Shown in pieces: positions 33,992-43,052 of a stretch of 64,000 nt of DNA. Both the position numbers and the translations under genes were made by a program. Numbering within the stretch: position 1 is the stretch's first letter; every line of letters begins with the position of its first letter. Source of the stretch: Sphingopyxis yananensis (GTDB lineage: Bacteria > Pseudomonadota > Alphaproteobacteria > Sphingomonadales > Sphingomonadaceae). A model generated the notes under the pieces. That model saw nothing but the letters and a program-made list of their open reading frames with translations. It searched no databases and was not told where the DNA came from. The stretch spans positions 1 through 64,000 of the forward strand of contig NZ_JAJEWI010000012.1 in the NCBI RefSeq assembly GCF_020687785.1, in the 5' to 3' direction.

Positions 33992-35062
33992 ATGAAATTT
34001 CGGGAGGTCGCATCATCCAATGCCGCGCTGCGTTTGCCAGAATTATCTTTTGGCGCAGCATCCCTTGGCAATTTATATCATGCCATTGCGGACGATGATG
34101 CCCGCCATATCCTGACCACCGCTGCCCGACAGGGGATCAGCTATATCGACACCGCCCCCCATTATGGGCACGGCCTGTCAGAGCGACGCGTTGGCGATTT
34201 TATGCGGGGTCAAGATCATATCCTTGTCTCCACCAAGGTGGGACGGTTGTTAAAAGCCAATGCCAGCCTACCGAAGGGCGAAATCCGCGAAGGCTTTGCA
34301 TCTGATCTGCCTTTTGATCGGACCTTTGATTATAGCTATGACGGCGTCATGCGATCTTTGGAGGACAGCCAGCAAAGGCTGGGGCTGGCATCCATTGATA
34401 TTCTTTATGTTCACGATATCGGTCCCTTAACCCATGGGCCGCGCCACGACATATATTTCACCCAATTGACCAAAGGCGGCGGGCTTCGCGCGCTGGAAGA
34501 ATTGCGAACAAGCGGAGTCATCAAGGCCTTTGGGGTCGGCGTCAATGAATGGCAGATATGCCAACAGGTGATGGACCATGCCCATTTGGACATGATCTTA
34601 TTGGCTGGGCGCTACAGCTTATTGGAACATAGCCCATTGGACGAATTTTTCCCGCTCTGCGCCGCACGCGGAACATCCGTGGTGATCGGCGGGGTGTATA
34701 ATAGCGGCATTTTGGCGACAGGGACGGCCCATGAGGAACCAATTCATTATGATTATGCCCCTGCGCCCCCGCACATCATCGACCGTGTCCGGCACCTAGA
34801 GGCGATATGCGCCGACCATCAGATTCCCCTGCCCGCTGCGGCTTTGGCCTTTGCGCTGGCTCATCCACAGGTGGTGTCGGTGTTGGTCGGACTGTCCAGC
34901 ACGGCGCAGGTGGAGCACAGCATGCGCCTGTATCACCAATCCATCCCCGATGATTTATGGACCGACATGAAGCAAGCAGGGCTGTTGCCACAAAATGCCC
35001 CAACGCCCCATGGCACAACGCCCAACCCCATATTGGCGGACGCACCGCAGGCGGGCGGATGA
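33992..35062 (+). CDS. Aldo/keto reductase, probable L-fucose (D-threo-aldose) 1-dehydrogenase (356 aa)
   Basis: NAD(P)-dependent oxidation of an aldose at C1 to a lactone is the proposed role. Seen: AKR catalytic tetrad Asp in YIDTAPHYG, Tyr in PHYGHG, Lys in VSTKVGR, His in LYVHDIG, plus the VGLSSTAQVEHSM cofactor end. The length and DTAPHYGHGLSERR match the D-threo-aldose/L-fucose dehydrogenase branch used in Xanthomonas-type L-fucose catabolism. Its stop overlaps the start of the lactonase gene (ATGA). First gene of a six-gene plus-strand operon. L-galactose or D-arabinose could also be substrates. Confidence 0.92.
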   Translation: MKFREVASSNAALRLPELSFGAASLGNLYHAIADDDARHILTTAARQGISYIDTAPHYGHGLSERRVGDFMRGQDHILVSTKVGRLLKANASLPKGEIREGFASDLPFDRTFDYSYDGVMRSLEDSQQRLGLASIDILYVHDIGPLTHGPRHDIYFTQLTKGGGLRALEELRTSGVIKAFGVGVNEWQICQQVMDHAHLDMILLAGRYSLLEHSPLDEFFPLCAARGTSVVIGGVYNSGILATGTAHEEPIHYDYAPAPPHIIDRVRHLEAICADHQIPLPAAALAFALAHPQVVSVLVGLSSTAQVEHSMRLYHQSIPDDLWTDMKQAGLLPQNAPTPHGTTPNPILADAPQAGG

Positions 35063-35925
35063 CAGTCATGAAGATTATCGACGCCCACCACCATAGTTGG
35101 CAGATCAGAGCCGCGCATCACCAATGGCCGAAGCCTGACGAGGCCGCCATTTACCGCGATTTTGAAATCCGCGATCTAACCGACGAAGCCGCATCATCAC
35201 AAGCGATAGGCATCGATAGCGCGCCCCAACTGGTCGCTAGCGTCTTGGTGCAATCGCAGCCGGACGCCCGCGACACAGCGTGGATGCTGGAACGGGCGGC
35301 AAAGGCTCCCTTGGTACAAGCGGTGGTCGGCTGGGCTGATTTACTGGCCGATGATGCGCCGCGCCAAATTGCGGCGCTGGCCCGCCACCCGCTGCTGCGC
35401 GGGTTGCGGCCCATGCTGCAATCCATCCCCGATACCGATTGGTTGCTGCGCGATGATCTGGCGCCGGCCATCTATGCCATGATCGACCATGGCTTGCGGC
35501 TCGATGCCCTCGTTCAGCCGCGCCATTTGCCGATGCTGGCACGCTTCGCCGCCCGCTATCCCCAACTGCCCATCGTGATCGACCATGCGGCAAAGCCGCG
35601 CATTGCCGCCGCCCCTGATGCCAAATGGCGCGATGATATGATGATGCTGGCAGACCAAGGCCTGTGGTGCAAATTGTCCGGCCTTCGCACCGAACAAAGC
35701 CCAGACCAGCCCGCCGATAATCTGACGCCTTATGCGCAGCAGATTATCCGCCAATTTGGCCCGCGCCTGATGTGGGGCAGCGATTGGCCGGTGCTGCATT
35801 TGGCGGGCGACCAGTGGGGCGATTGGTATCAACAATGCGCGGCGTGGGCGGCAGGTACCATCGACGCCGAGCGCTTGTTCCACGGCGCTGCCGCAGAATT
35901 TTATTCGATAAATATAAAGGGATAA
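35059..35925 (+). CDS. Amidohydrolase-2 family lactonase, probable L-fuconolactonase (288 aa)
   Basis: Zinc TIM-barrel enzyme hydrolysing a sugar lactone to the free aldonate. Seen: N-terminal DAHHHSW metal motif, VIDHAAKP His, and the C-terminal MWGSDWPVLHL Asp, as in L-fuconolactonase/L-rhamnono-lactonase (COG3618). The start ATG overlaps the AKR stop. The frame is open farther upstream inside the AKR gene, but MTVMKIIDAHHHSW is the family start. Second step of the pathway, acting on the lactone made by the AKR. Confidence 0.92.
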   Translation: MTVMKIIDAHHHSWQIRAAHHQWPKPDEAAIYRDFEIRDLTDEAASSQAIGIDSAPQLVASVLVQSQPDARDTAWMLERAAKAPLVQAVVGWADLLADDAPRQIAALARHPLLRGLRPMLQSIPDTDWLLRDDLAPAIYAMIDHGLRLDALVQPRHLPMLARFAARYPQLPIVIDHAAKPRIAAAPDAKWRDDMMMLADQGLWCKLSGLRTEQSPDQPADNLTPYAQQIIRQFGPRLMWGSDWPVLHLAGDQWGDWYQQCAAWAAGTIDAERLFHGAAAEFYSINIKG

Positions 35926-35931
35926 GGATAG

Positions 35932-36774
35932 ATGAAACTGGCGCGCTATGGCCAAGCAGGGCAAGAAAAACCCGCCGCGATTGACGATCAGGGCATCGCC
36001 CGCGACCTGAGCGCTATCGTGTCTGACATTTCGGGCGATGTGCTGACACAGGCGGGCCGCGCCGCGCTGGCCAAGCTGGACCTTGCCGCCCTGCCCGCTC
36101 TGCCTGCCGACAGCCGCATTGGGGCGGCTGTGGCAGGGGTTGGTAAATTCATCTGTGTCGGCCTCAATTTTCGGGACCATGCGGCAGAAACGGACGCAGA
36201 TATTCCGACCCAGCCGATCATTTTCATGAAGGCCACCACCGCCATTTGCGGCCCCAATGATGACACGATCATTCCGCGCGGGTCGGTGAAAACCGATTGG
36301 GAAGTGGAATTGGGCGTGGTGATTGGCGATGTCGCGCGCGATGTGTCGGTCGAACAGGCGATGCAGCATGTCGCAGGCTATGTGCTGATTAACGATCTGT
36401 CCGAACGCGAATTTCAACTGGAACATGGCGGCCAATGGGTGAAAGGCAAAAGCTGTGACAGCTTTGGTCCCATCGGTCCGTGGTTACTGACCGCCGACGA
36501 AGTTGCGGACCCGCAAAATTTGGCGATGTGGCTGGATGTTAACGGCCATCGCTATCAAGACGGGTCATCGGCCAATATGGTCTTTGGCGTCGCGGAATTG
36601 GTCAGCCATATCAGCCGCTATATGACCTTGATGCCCGGCGATATTATTTCCACCGGAACGCCAGCGGGCGTGGGATTGGGGCAAAATCCGCCCAAATATC
36701 TGAAGGCGGGGGATATTGTCCATTTGGGCATCGAAGGGTTGGGCACCCAACACCATCGCATGGTGAACGCATGA
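35932..36774 (+). CDS. FAH-family hydrolase, probable 2,4-diketo-3-deoxy-L-fuconate hydrolase (280 aa)
   Basis: Fumarylacetoacetase-fold C-C hydrolase cleaving a 2,4-diketo acid to pyruvate and L-lactate. Seen: CVGLNFRDHAAETDADIPTQP, metal ligands in TDWEVELGVVIG, VKGKSCDSFGPIGPWL and ISTGTPAGVGLGQNPPKYLKAGD. The length fits the 2,4-diketo-3-deoxy-L-fuconate/rhamnonate hydrolase group. AAGGATAG precedes the ATG. The stop overlaps the SDR start (ATGA). Final carbon-splitting step of the route, producing L-lactate for the downstream LldD. Confidence 0.92.
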   Translation: MKLARYGQAGQEKPAAIDDQGIARDLSAIVSDISGDVLTQAGRAALAKLDLAALPALPADSRIGAAVAGVGKFICVGLNFRDHAAETDADIPTQPIIFMKATTAICGPNDDTIIPRGSVKTDWEVELGVVIGDVARDVSVEQAMQHVAGYVLINDLSEREFQLEHGGQWVKGKSCDSFGPIGPWLLTADEVADPQNLAMWLDVNGHRYQDGSSANMVFGVAELVSHISRYMTLMPGDIISTGTPAGVGLGQNPPKYLKAGDIVHLGIEGLGTQHHRMVNA

Positions 36775-37535
36775 GGGCCGCCGCACCCGCCGCGCCCCAT
36801 CCGACAGGCCGTCTGGCTGGCAAACGCTGTGTCATTACGGGCGCTGGCCAAGGCATTGGCCGCGCCAGCGCCGAACTTTTCACCCGCGAAGGGGCGGAGG
36901 TGATGGCGCTGGATATCAATGAAGCCAGTCTGTCGTCGCTTCAAGTCCATAGCCGCCATGTCATCGACCTGACAAACGCCGCTGCCATAGCAGAATTTGG
37001 GGCATCGCAACGCGCGGTCGATGTGCTGTTTAACTGCGCCGGATTTGTTGATGCGTCGACCATTTTAACGGTGGAGGACCGCAATTATCAGCTGTCCTTC
37101 GACCTGAATGTTCACGCGCCGATGCGGATGATCCAAGCCATGCTGCCCGCCATGTTGAACAATGGGGGCGGGTCGATCATCAATATGGCATCGGTCGCCA
37201 GTTCGATTTTGGGGGTCGCCAATCGCTTTGCTTATGGCGCATCAAAAGCCGCGCTGATCGGCCTGACCAAATCGGTCGCGGCGGATTATGTCCGCCAAGG
37301 CATTCGCTGCAACGCTATTTGCCCCGGCACGGTGCAATCCCCCAGTTTGGACGAACGCTTGGCCGCGACCGGCGATGCCGAGGCAGCGCGCACCCAATTT
37401 ATTGCGCGCCAACCCATGGGCCGCATCGGCACGGCAGAGGAAATTGCCGAGCTTGCGCTTTATTTGGCGTCGGATGTATCATCTTTTACCACGGGGGCCT
37501 TGCATATTGTCGATGGCGGATGGAGCAACGAATGA
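36771..37535 (+). CDS. SDR, probable 2-keto-3-deoxy-L-fuconate 4-dehydrogenase (254 aa)
   Basis: NAD-dependent SDR oxidising C4 of a 2-keto-3-deoxy sugar acid. Seen: ITGAGQGIGRASAELF, Asp in MALDINEAS for NAD, NCAGFV, Ser in NMASVASS, YGASKAA, and [10 protein letters not shown] at the end, a tail typical of KDF dehydrogenases. Overlaps the FAH-family gene upstream and the mutarotase gene downstream by 4 bp each, so translation of the block is tightly coupled. Confidence 0.92.
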   Translation: MRAAAPAAPHPTGRLAGKRCVITGAGQGIGRASAELFTREGAEVMALDINEASLSSLQVHSRHVIDLTNAAAIAEFGASQRAVDVLFNCAGFVDASTILTVEDRNYQLSFDLNVHAPMRMIQAMLPAMLNNGGGSIINMASVASSILGVANRFAYGASKAALIGLTKSVAADYVRQGIRCNAICPGTVQSPSLDERLAATGDAEAARTQFIARQPMGRIGTAEEIAELALYLASDVSSFTTGALHIVDGGWSNE

Positions 37536-37879
37536 CCAACAGCAAACGCTTATGTTTGGCGCTGGACTTGCGGGATGATGCCGCCGCCATTGCCGAATAT
37601 GACCGCATTCACGCGGCGGGCGCTGTCCCTGCCCCCGTCAACGCCAATTTGCGCAGCGCGGGCATCATCGACATGGAAATATGGCGCGTTGCCAATCGCT
37701 TGGTCATGATCTGCGAGGTGACAGAGACGTTCGACGGTTTCGGCCAAGCCGATCATAGCAACGCCGAAATCCGCGCATGGGATGTGCTGACATCCAGCCT
37801 CCAAAGCCCGATTGATGGCGCAGATGCCGTCGGATGGGCCGAAATGCGCCGCGTGTATAATTTGGCAGATCAAGCATGA
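37532..37879 (+). CDS. L-rhamnose/L-fucose mutarotase-type protein, RhaM family (115 aa)
   Basis: Small ferredoxin-like-fold enzyme that interconverts alpha and beta sugar anomers. Seen: [20 protein letters not shown], the typical N-terminal helix with the Tyr and His of this family, [25 protein letters not shown], and the Trp-Asp motif AWDVL. The length fits RhaM/COG3254, a family also annotated as L-fucose mutarotase type 2. Overlaps its neighbours by 4 bp on both sides. Speeds supply of the correct anomer to the AKR. Confidence 0.88.
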   Translation: MTNSKRLCLALDLRDDAAAIAEYDRIHAAGAVPAPVNANLRSAGIIDMEIWRVANRLVMICEVTETFDGFGQADHSNAEIRAWDVLTSSLQSPIDGADAVGWAEMRRVYNLADQA

Positions 37880-39018
37880 TCATTGGGTCCCCCGCCGATT
37901 TCTATCCCGCGGCACGGGCGCGTTTGCCCCGATTTTTATTTGATTATGCCGATGGCGGGGCGACCAGTGAAACGACCATGGCCGCCAATATCGCGGACCT
38001 GAACCAAATCCGGTTGCGTCAACGCGTGCTGCATGACGTGTCGAACATCAGCCTGTCTACCAATTTGCTGGGCCAAGACTTGGCCTTGCCGATCATCTTG
38101 GGTCCGGTGGGAATCAGCGGCATGTATCGGCGGCGCGGCGAAACACAGGCGGCCCGCGCAGCCCATGCACGCGGCGTTCCCTTCACCCTTTCCACCGTCA
38201 GCCTCTGTTCCCTGCAAGAGGTGCGGGCTGCGTCCAATGGCGCGCTGTGGTTCCAGCTTTATGTCATTCGCGACCGCGCCTTCATGCTAGACCTGCTGGC
38301 GACAGCGCGGGAATGCGGTGTGTCGACCTTGGTCTTCACCGTCGATATGCCCGTACCGGGCAGCCGCTATCGCGATATGCATTCTGGCATGTCCGGCCCC
38401 AATGCGCCCATAAAACGGGTATTACAAGCCATGACCCATCCCAAATGGGCGTGGGACGTTGGCCTGTGGGGCCGCCCGCACCGTTTGGGCAATTTAACGC
38501 CGGTGCTGGGCAAGGACAGCGGGCTAAATGATTATATGGGCTGGTTGGGGGCCAATTTTGACCCGTCGATCACATGGGCAGACCTTGGCTGGATTCGTGA
38601 CAATTGGCACGGCAAGCTGGTAATTAAGGGGATTTTGGATCCCGAAGATGCCCGCGAAGCAGCGAATATGCAGGCCGATGCCATTGTCGTGTCCAATCAT
38701 GGTGGCCGCCAATTGGACGGCGTCTTGTCCACCGCCCGCGCCCTGCCCGCCATGGCCGACGCGGTGGCGGATCGGCTGACCATCTTGGTCGACGGCGGCG
38801 TTCGGTCGGGGCTGGACGTGGTACGCATGTTGGCGCTGGGCGCGGATGGCGTGATGCTGGGCCGTGCGTGGCTGTGGGCCTTGGCCGCACAGGGCGAACA
38901 AGGGGTTGTGCGATTGTTGGACATGATGGCCCAAGAAATGCGCACCGCGATGGCCCTGACAGGTGTGACAGACATGAACCATCTCGACCGCTCTATTTTG
39001 GCTACGCCAATCGGCTGA
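37876..39018 (+). CDS. lldD: FMN-dependent L-lactate dehydrogenase (380 aa)
   Basis: Oxidises L-lactate to pyruvate with FMN, passing electrons to the respiratory chain at the membrane. Seen: [11 protein letters not shown] near the N-terminus, [35 protein letters not shown], and the catalytic [10 protein letters not shown] with [12 protein letters not shown] and [13 protein letters not shown]. Length 380 is normal. It is the last gene of the deoxy-sugar operon, overlapping the mutarotase, and fits as the user of the L-lactate released by the FAH-family hydrolase. Other 2-hydroxyacid oxidases of this family cannot be wholly excluded. Confidence 0.93.
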   Translation: MIIGSPADFYPAARARLPRFLFDYADGGATSETTMAANIADLNQIRLRQRVLHDVSNISLSTNLLGQDLALPIILGPVGISGMYRRRGETQAARAAHARGVPFTLSTVSLCSLQEVRAASNGALWFQLYVIRDRAFMLDLLATARECGVSTLVFTVDMPVPGSRYRDMHSGMSGPNAPIKRVLQAMTHPKWAWDVGLWGRPHRLGNLTPVLGKDSGLNDYMGWLGANFDPSITWADLGWIRDNWHGKLVIKGILDPEDAREAANMQADAIVVSNHGGRQLDGVLSTARALPAMADAVADRLTILVDGGVRSGLDVVRMLALGADGVMLGRAWLWALAAQGEQGVVRLLDMMAQEMRTAMALTGVTDMNHLDRSILATPIG

Positions 39019-39087
39019 CGGCTTCGGCGCCAACACCCCCTGCCCCATTAAAACTGCTAGGGTAATTTCTTTTTTAAACACGGAAAC

Positions 39088-39105
39088 AACATGCTAGTGC
39101 ATGTT
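39088..39105. promoter_or_regulatory. Palindrome at the alpha/beta-hydrolase start
   Basis: AACATGC TAGT GCATGTT, perfect 7-bp arms, overlapping the first ATG at 39101. It could be an operator, or it may argue for initiation at the second ATG (39107). Confidence 0.4.
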
Positions 39106-39928
39106 TATGTCCAGCCCCCTTCCCATTGATCGCTTTATCACGACGCCGCAGGGGCGTTTGTTCACCCGCTGTTGGCGCAGCGACTTGCTGGCCCAGCGAG
39201 CGCCGATCATTTTATTTCATGACAGTCTGGGGTCGGTTCAACAATGGCGCGATTTTCCGATGTTATTGGCGCAGGCCAGCCAACGCAGCGTCATTGCCTA
39301 TGATCGCCTAGGATTTGGGCAATCCGATCATAATAGCACCCTGTTACAATCCTATTTTGTCCAAGCAGAGGCCGAACATGGGCTGGCACCGCTGCGCCAT
39401 GCCTTTCATATCGACCATATGATCTTGCTAGGCCACAGCGTAGGCGGCGGCATGGCGCTGGCTGCTGCTGCCGCTTTTCCTGATGTGACAGACGGCGTCA
39501 TCAGCATAGCGGCCCAAGCCTTTACCGAAGACCGGACGCTGGACGGCATTCGCCAAGCCAAAAGCGCCTTTCAGGATGCGGGCCAAATGGAACGGCTGGC
39601 GAAATATCATGGCGATAAGTCCCGCTGGGTGTTGGATGCATGGATTGAAACATGGCTAGGCCCTGCCTTTGCTCACTGGTCACTAGATGCAGAGCTTGGC
39701 CGTATCGCCTGCCCCATTTTGGCCTTGCACGGCGATCAGGACGAATATGGGTCGAGCGCCCACCCCCAGCGCATTGCGGCCCACGCCAAAACCCCTGTTC
39801 AGGCCGTGATTTTGCCAGATTGTCACCATATGCCGCACCGCGAAATGCCGGATATGGTGCTGAAACTGATCAGCAAATTCTTGGCCCAATTGCCCGCATG
39901 GCAAACCTTTGCCTCTGCCTCTAGCTGA
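39101..39928 (+). CDS. Alpha/beta hydrolase (275 aa)
   Basis: Serine hydrolase fold. Seen: oxyanion region FHDSLGSVQQWRDF, AYDRLGFGQSD, nucleophile elbow LLGHSVGGGMA, Asp in HGDQDEYGS, and His in PDCHHMPHRE. No signal peptide. Start at ATG 39101 or 39107. It lies between the LldD and enolase-superfamily genes of the deoxy-sugar locus, convergent with the latter with 8 bp between. It could deacylate or open an ester or lactone related to the sugar, such as acetylated fucose; no sequence detail confirms this. Confidence 0.88.
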   Translation: MFMSSPLPIDRFITTPQGRLFTRCWRSDLLAQRAPIILFHDSLGSVQQWRDFPMLLAQASQRSVIAYDRLGFGQSDHNSTLLQSYFVQAEAEHGLAPLRHAFHIDHMILLGHSVGGGMALAAAAAFPDVTDGVISIAAQAFTEDRTLDGIRQAKSAFQDAGQMERLAKYHGDKSRWVLDAWIETWLGPAFAHWSLDAELGRIACPILALHGDQDEYGSSAHPQRIAAHAKTPVQAVILPDCHHMPHREMPDMVLKLISKFLAQLPAWQTFASASS

Positions 39929-39936
39929 CGGGCGGT

Positions 39937-41037
39937 TTAGGCCAAAATTTCGTGCATCAACGTCATCTGCGCAATGGCGTCCATATCCCAATCGATACCC
40001 AAGCCAGGGACATCGCTGGGAATGGCGCGGCCTTGTTCAATCTTTATCCCGCTATGGGTGATGGCATCCAGCTGCGGTATATATTCCACCCAGCGGGCGT
40101 TGGGCACTGCCGCACATAGCGACACATGCAATTCCATCAGAAAATGCGGCGCAACCGATATGTTAAAACATTCGGCCATATGCGCCACTTTCAACCATGG
40201 CGTGATGCCGCCAATGCGCGCCACATCCACCTGAATGATCGAACAAGCCCCGCGCTCCAGATATTCGCGGAAATGCGACATGCTGTAAATACTCTCCCCC
40301 ACCGCCACCGGAATGGGGGTGGATTGCGACAAGCGGATATGACCTGCCACATCGTCGGCGGGCAAAGGTTCCTCGATCCACCCCAAATTAAGCGGCGCCA
40401 GCAAATGCGCGCGGCGGATCACGTCATCGGACGTAAAAGCTTGGTTGGCATCGGTAAAAATCTCAAACTTCGGCCCAACCGCGGCCCGAACGGCGGACAA
40501 TCGCTCGACATCCTCCTGCGGAGATCGGCCAATTTTGATCTTGCAACCCTGAAACCCCTCTGCCTGCGCCTCTAATGCGCCAGCGACCAATTCATCGCTT
40601 GTCAGGTGCAGCCAGCCACCCTCGGTTGTATAGGTGGGAATGGACGCCTGCGCCCCGCCTGCAAATTTGTGCAGCGGCAAGCCCGCCCGCTTGCAGCGCA
40701 AATCCCATAAGGCCGTATCAATGGCTGCCATCGCCAGCGCCGTGATCGCGCCAACCGATGTCGCATGAGTGATGCGCAGCATATCGCGCCAAATCGCCTC
40801 GGGCTCGTCGCCATCACGGCCCAGCACCAAAGGGGCCAAGCTATGCTGGATCAGCGCCATCACCGACCAGCCGCCCGTACCGATCGTATAGCTATAGCCG
40901 ATCCCCTCTACGCCATCCGCATCTCGGATGCGCACAATGGGGGTTTCCTGGCTGACGAACGATTGAATGGCATCTTCCCGCCGCACCTTGGGCAACAGAT
41001 CAACCATGAACAATTCAATATGAACTATTTTCGCCAC
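39937..41037 (-). CDS. Enolase-superfamily dehydratase (mandelate racemase subgroup), probable L-fuconate dehydratase-like (366 aa)
   Basis: Mg-dependent abstraction of the alpha-proton of a sugar acid with loss of water, giving a 2-keto-3-deoxy acid. Seen: the base Lys in CKIKIG, metal ligands FTDANQAF, WIEEPLP and AVGES, and the His/Asp base region with SVAPHFLMELH. This is the missing dehydratase between the lactonase and the SDR of the plus-strand operon. At 366 residues it is shorter than Xanthomonas fuconate dehydratase (about 440), closer to arabinonate, galactonate or L-rhamnonate/lyxonate-type members, so the sugar identity is open. Minus strand, single gene. Confidence 0.92.
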   Translation of the reverse strand: MAKIVHIELFMVDLLPKVRREDAIQSFVSQETPIVRIRDADGVEGIGYSYTIGTGGWSVMALIQHSLAPLVLGRDGDEPEAIWRDMLRITHATSVGAITALAMAAIDTALWDLRCKRAGLPLHKFAGGAQASIPTYTTEGGWLHLTSDELVAGALEAQAEGFQGCKIKIGRSPQEDVERLSAVRAAVGPKFEIFTDANQAFTSDDVIRRAHLLAPLNLGWIEEPLPADDVAGHIRLSQSTPIPVAVGESIYSMSHFREYLERGACSIIQVDVARIGGITPWLKVAHMAECFNISVAPHFLMELHVSLCAAVPNARWVEYIPQLDAITHSGIKIEQGRAIPSDVPGLGIDWDMDAIAQMTLMHEILA

Positions 41038-41387
41038 AAGTGCCCCTTATATTCCCTCTCAATATGTGCCGCATGTTTTGGTCATCTGTGAATCCGCGAA
41101 ACGGTCATGATCTGATGGTGTTGGATGACCTCTTAGAGGGTTGGCTGGAATAGTTACGCCGGACGCGTTCGATAGGCCCCAAAACGCAAAATCTCATCCC
41201 TCTCATTCCCCACCAATGCCACTTATTTCCCCCGTCACACGGCAGCAAAAAAGAAGCGGCGGCTAACAGCAAGCAAAGGGGTGCCAGTCCACCCTGTTAC
41301 AGAAAGGAAAGGGCAACATAGGCGGCAACTTTAGTCGTCGCTATCTCCCCTCCCCTGTCAGCCGCCGCTCTTCATGCTTATTGGTGA
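41038..41387. other. Intergenic stretch with no recognisable gene
   Basis: Between the dehydratase start and the IclR operator region. It contains no convincing reading frame or RNA gene; short complementary segments (GCGGCGGCT near 41254 and AGCCGCCGC near 41360) are about 100 bp apart and probably coincidental. The dehydratase promoter must lie in its first part. Confidence 0.4.
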
Positions 41388-41435
41388 CAATATTTATATA
41401 TGATGCATTTTTTACATATGCAAATATAAATATTG
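41388..41435. promoter_or_regulatory. AT-rich double inverted repeat before the IclR gene, candidate autoregulatory operator
   Basis: Outer arms CAATATTTATAT (41388-41399) and ATATAAATATTG (41424-41435) are perfect. Inside them lies the 25-bp site 41396-41420 that matches 21 of 25 bases of 33901-33925. It is about 105 bp upstream of the IclR start. Confidence 0.6.
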
Positions 41436-41537
41436 TTGCTGTCCACCAAAATCCGCTAGGAACAAGCGAATAATATTGGCTTTCGGGCCAAATTGACGCA
41501 TGGTTTCCAAATAATTCCAGCACGATGCAGAGCATTT

Positions 41538-42305
41538 ATGACCATTGAAACAGACAAGAAAATATATCGCGCACCAGCTCTGGAAAAGGGTTTGGATATA
41601 TTAGAATTGCTGTCCAACGGCGATGCGCTGTCCTTTACAGAAATTGTCCAAAAGCTGGGCCGGTCCCATGGCGAATTATTTCGTATGACGCAGGTTTTGG
41701 AAGCACGTGGCTATATTGAGCAAAGCGACAACGGTCTGCGCCTGACCTCTCGCTTGTTCGAACTGGGTTTGGGCCGCCCGCCGGTTCGTAATTTGGTCGA
41801 AGTCGCCCTGCCGATCATGCGCGATCTGTCAATTGCGAGCGGTCAATCCTGTCATTTGGCTTTGCTATCTAAAAGCGACATCGTCGTTATCGCGCGTATG
41901 GAAGCCCCGCAACAAATTGGATTTTCGGTGCGCATTGGGTATCGGAAGCCTCTCACACTTTCTGGGTCGGGATTGGCAATTTATGCTTTTCAATCCGATG
42001 ACGGGCGGGCGGAACTGGAATCGATGCTGTCGCCCAAATTGTCAAAGGACAAGATTAAAGCCTTGCGCGAACAGGCGAATGTCGTTCGCGAAGTTGGAAC
42101 CGTGCAACAACCTAGTAGTGTCTATCAAGGGATTACCGACGTTGCGGCCCCGATTATGCGCGGCGATAAAGCCATTGCCGCTTTGACCATCCCTTATCTT
42201 CAACCACGGGCCGTTGCGGATGGATTAGACAGGCTTACGCTTGCCCTGCGTGACAGCGCGAATGCGATTTCTAACGCCATTCGGGTTGAAGATAACCGCG
42301 CGTAA
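41538..42305 (+). CDS. IclR-family regulator (255 aa)
   Basis: Winged helix-turn-helix (KGLDILELLSNGDALSFTEIVQKLGRSHGELFRM in parts, residues 14-47) and an IclR effector domain with VVIARMEAPQQIGFSVRIGYRKPLTLSGSGLAIYAF in parts and VAAPIMRGDKAIAALTIPY. The frame continues 15 codons upstream without similarity, so the ATG at 41538 is used. Placed at the end of the deoxy-sugar locus, it probably controls the operon at 33992 through the shared 25-bp site and its own gene through the copy at 41396. The effector is likely a 2-keto-3-deoxy acid (inference). Confidence 0.93.
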   Translation: MTIETDKKIYRAPALEKGLDILELLSNGDALSFTEIVQKLGRSHGELFRMTQVLEARGYIEQSDNGLRLTSRLFELGLGRPPVRNLVEVALPIMRDLSIASGQSCHLALLSKSDIVVIARMEAPQQIGFSVRIGYRKPLTLSGSGLAIYAFQSDDGRAELESMLSPKLSKDKIKALREQANVVREVGTVQQPSSVYQGITDVAAPIMRGDKAIAALTIPYLQPRAVADGLDRLTLALRDSANAISNAIRVEDNRA

Positions 42306-42490
42306 CAACCGGCTTTTTGTATCGTATCTGTTGCCCGTCCCAAAGCGAGGCGTGCGGTTGTGCGCCCTCCCCTTATCCTTTGTGAAAATATATATCTGTT
42401 AGGGTTAGACAAGTTAAAGTTTGTTAGAAGGTTAAACGCTAAAAATGCCCTAAAAATCGGCTATTTTCTTGGGATAATAGGCCATGGCTT

Positions 42491-42600
42491 GTTCTCGAAA
42501 GGTCGATCATCCGTTCCTGAAAGAGCGAAGCTTTGTTCCTATTGTGTCGTCGTCTCGTTCCCGAAAGGTCGATATCACGTCCAATACCGTTCCCAATATG
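42491..42600 (+). repeat. Iteron array: tandem 22-bp direct repeats
   Basis: Units begin at 42491, 42513, 42535 and 42557 with exact 22-bp spacing; a degenerate fifth begins at 42579, and a GTTCCC half-unit lies at 42589. Consensus GTTCCYGAAAGGTCGA; units 1 and 4 are near-perfect, 2 is close and 3 is degenerate. One copy per two helical turns suits cooperative Rep binding. Confidence 0.8.
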
Positions 42601-42885
42601 TCGAAACATGTGCCATGGCGACGGATGAGAGTGAGCAATTGAATCATTTTCCAACTTCACGCTGCAGATAAGGTTCAAATTTTCAAATTTTCTGCTTCAC
42701 CCATTTTTCTTCAATTCCCTTTTCAATCGCTGCACGACACTTCGGGAACAGTCATGGGTGATGTTAAATTCTGACTCTGTGATCGATTGTCCCCAATGCG
42801 TGATGAGCGGCTGTTCATAACGGCCGCTTAAGGGCGTACGTCTGCTTCCGTTCTTGGAATTTCCTGCACGAAATTGCGGATTTGC

Positions 42886-42903
42886 AGTTTCCTCGGGGAA
42901 ACT
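42886..42903. promoter_or_regulatory. Rep-type palindrome in the origin
   Basis: AGTTTCCTCGGGGAAACT, seven-bp arms. It differs from the repA-promoter palindrome AGTTTCCTGTAGGAAACT only in the centre, so both are probably bound by the same dimeric protein. Confidence 0.65.
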
Positions 42904-43052
42904 TTTATGGGCAGCGGCATCATCGCCATATTTTTCTCAGCGATCGTGATGGTGGGGCCGTGACATTTAGCACGCGGATAGCGGCCATTTTTTTTGCTGA
43001 ACAGCCCCCTTCCCTGCCATGGGCTATGATGATTGGGTCCGCTCAGGCTTTC

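Larger units (their letters stand above)
42306..43052. other. Plasmid origin region (oriV) with iterons and AT-rich stretch
   Basis: A 747-bp stretch downstream of repA without a credible gene. It contains direct 22-bp repeats (42491-42600), an inverted iteron half (42741-42749), an AT-rich segment with TTCAAATT repeats (about 42674-42695), and a palindrome at 42886-42903 related to the one in the repA promoter. This is the make-up of an iteron-controlled replication origin. Confidence 0.75.

Noticed and set aside
41254..41370. Complementary GCGGCGGCT / AGCCGCCGC segments as a structured RNA or attachment site
   Set aside because: Short, about 100 bp apart, with no further pairing or recombinase gene; likely chance.
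41341..41535. Minus-strand frame of 64 codons before the IclR gene
   Set aside because: Covers the AT-rich operator region and no start signal is visible; residue pattern does not look like a protein family.
42491..42600. CRISPR-like direct repeats
   Set aside because: Repeat units are contiguous 22-bp iterons with no unique spacers and no cas genes; adjacent to repA.
42360..42671. Open frame of 103 codons on the plus strand across the iterons
   Set aside because: The protein repeats itself only because the iterons do, has no family and lies in the origin.
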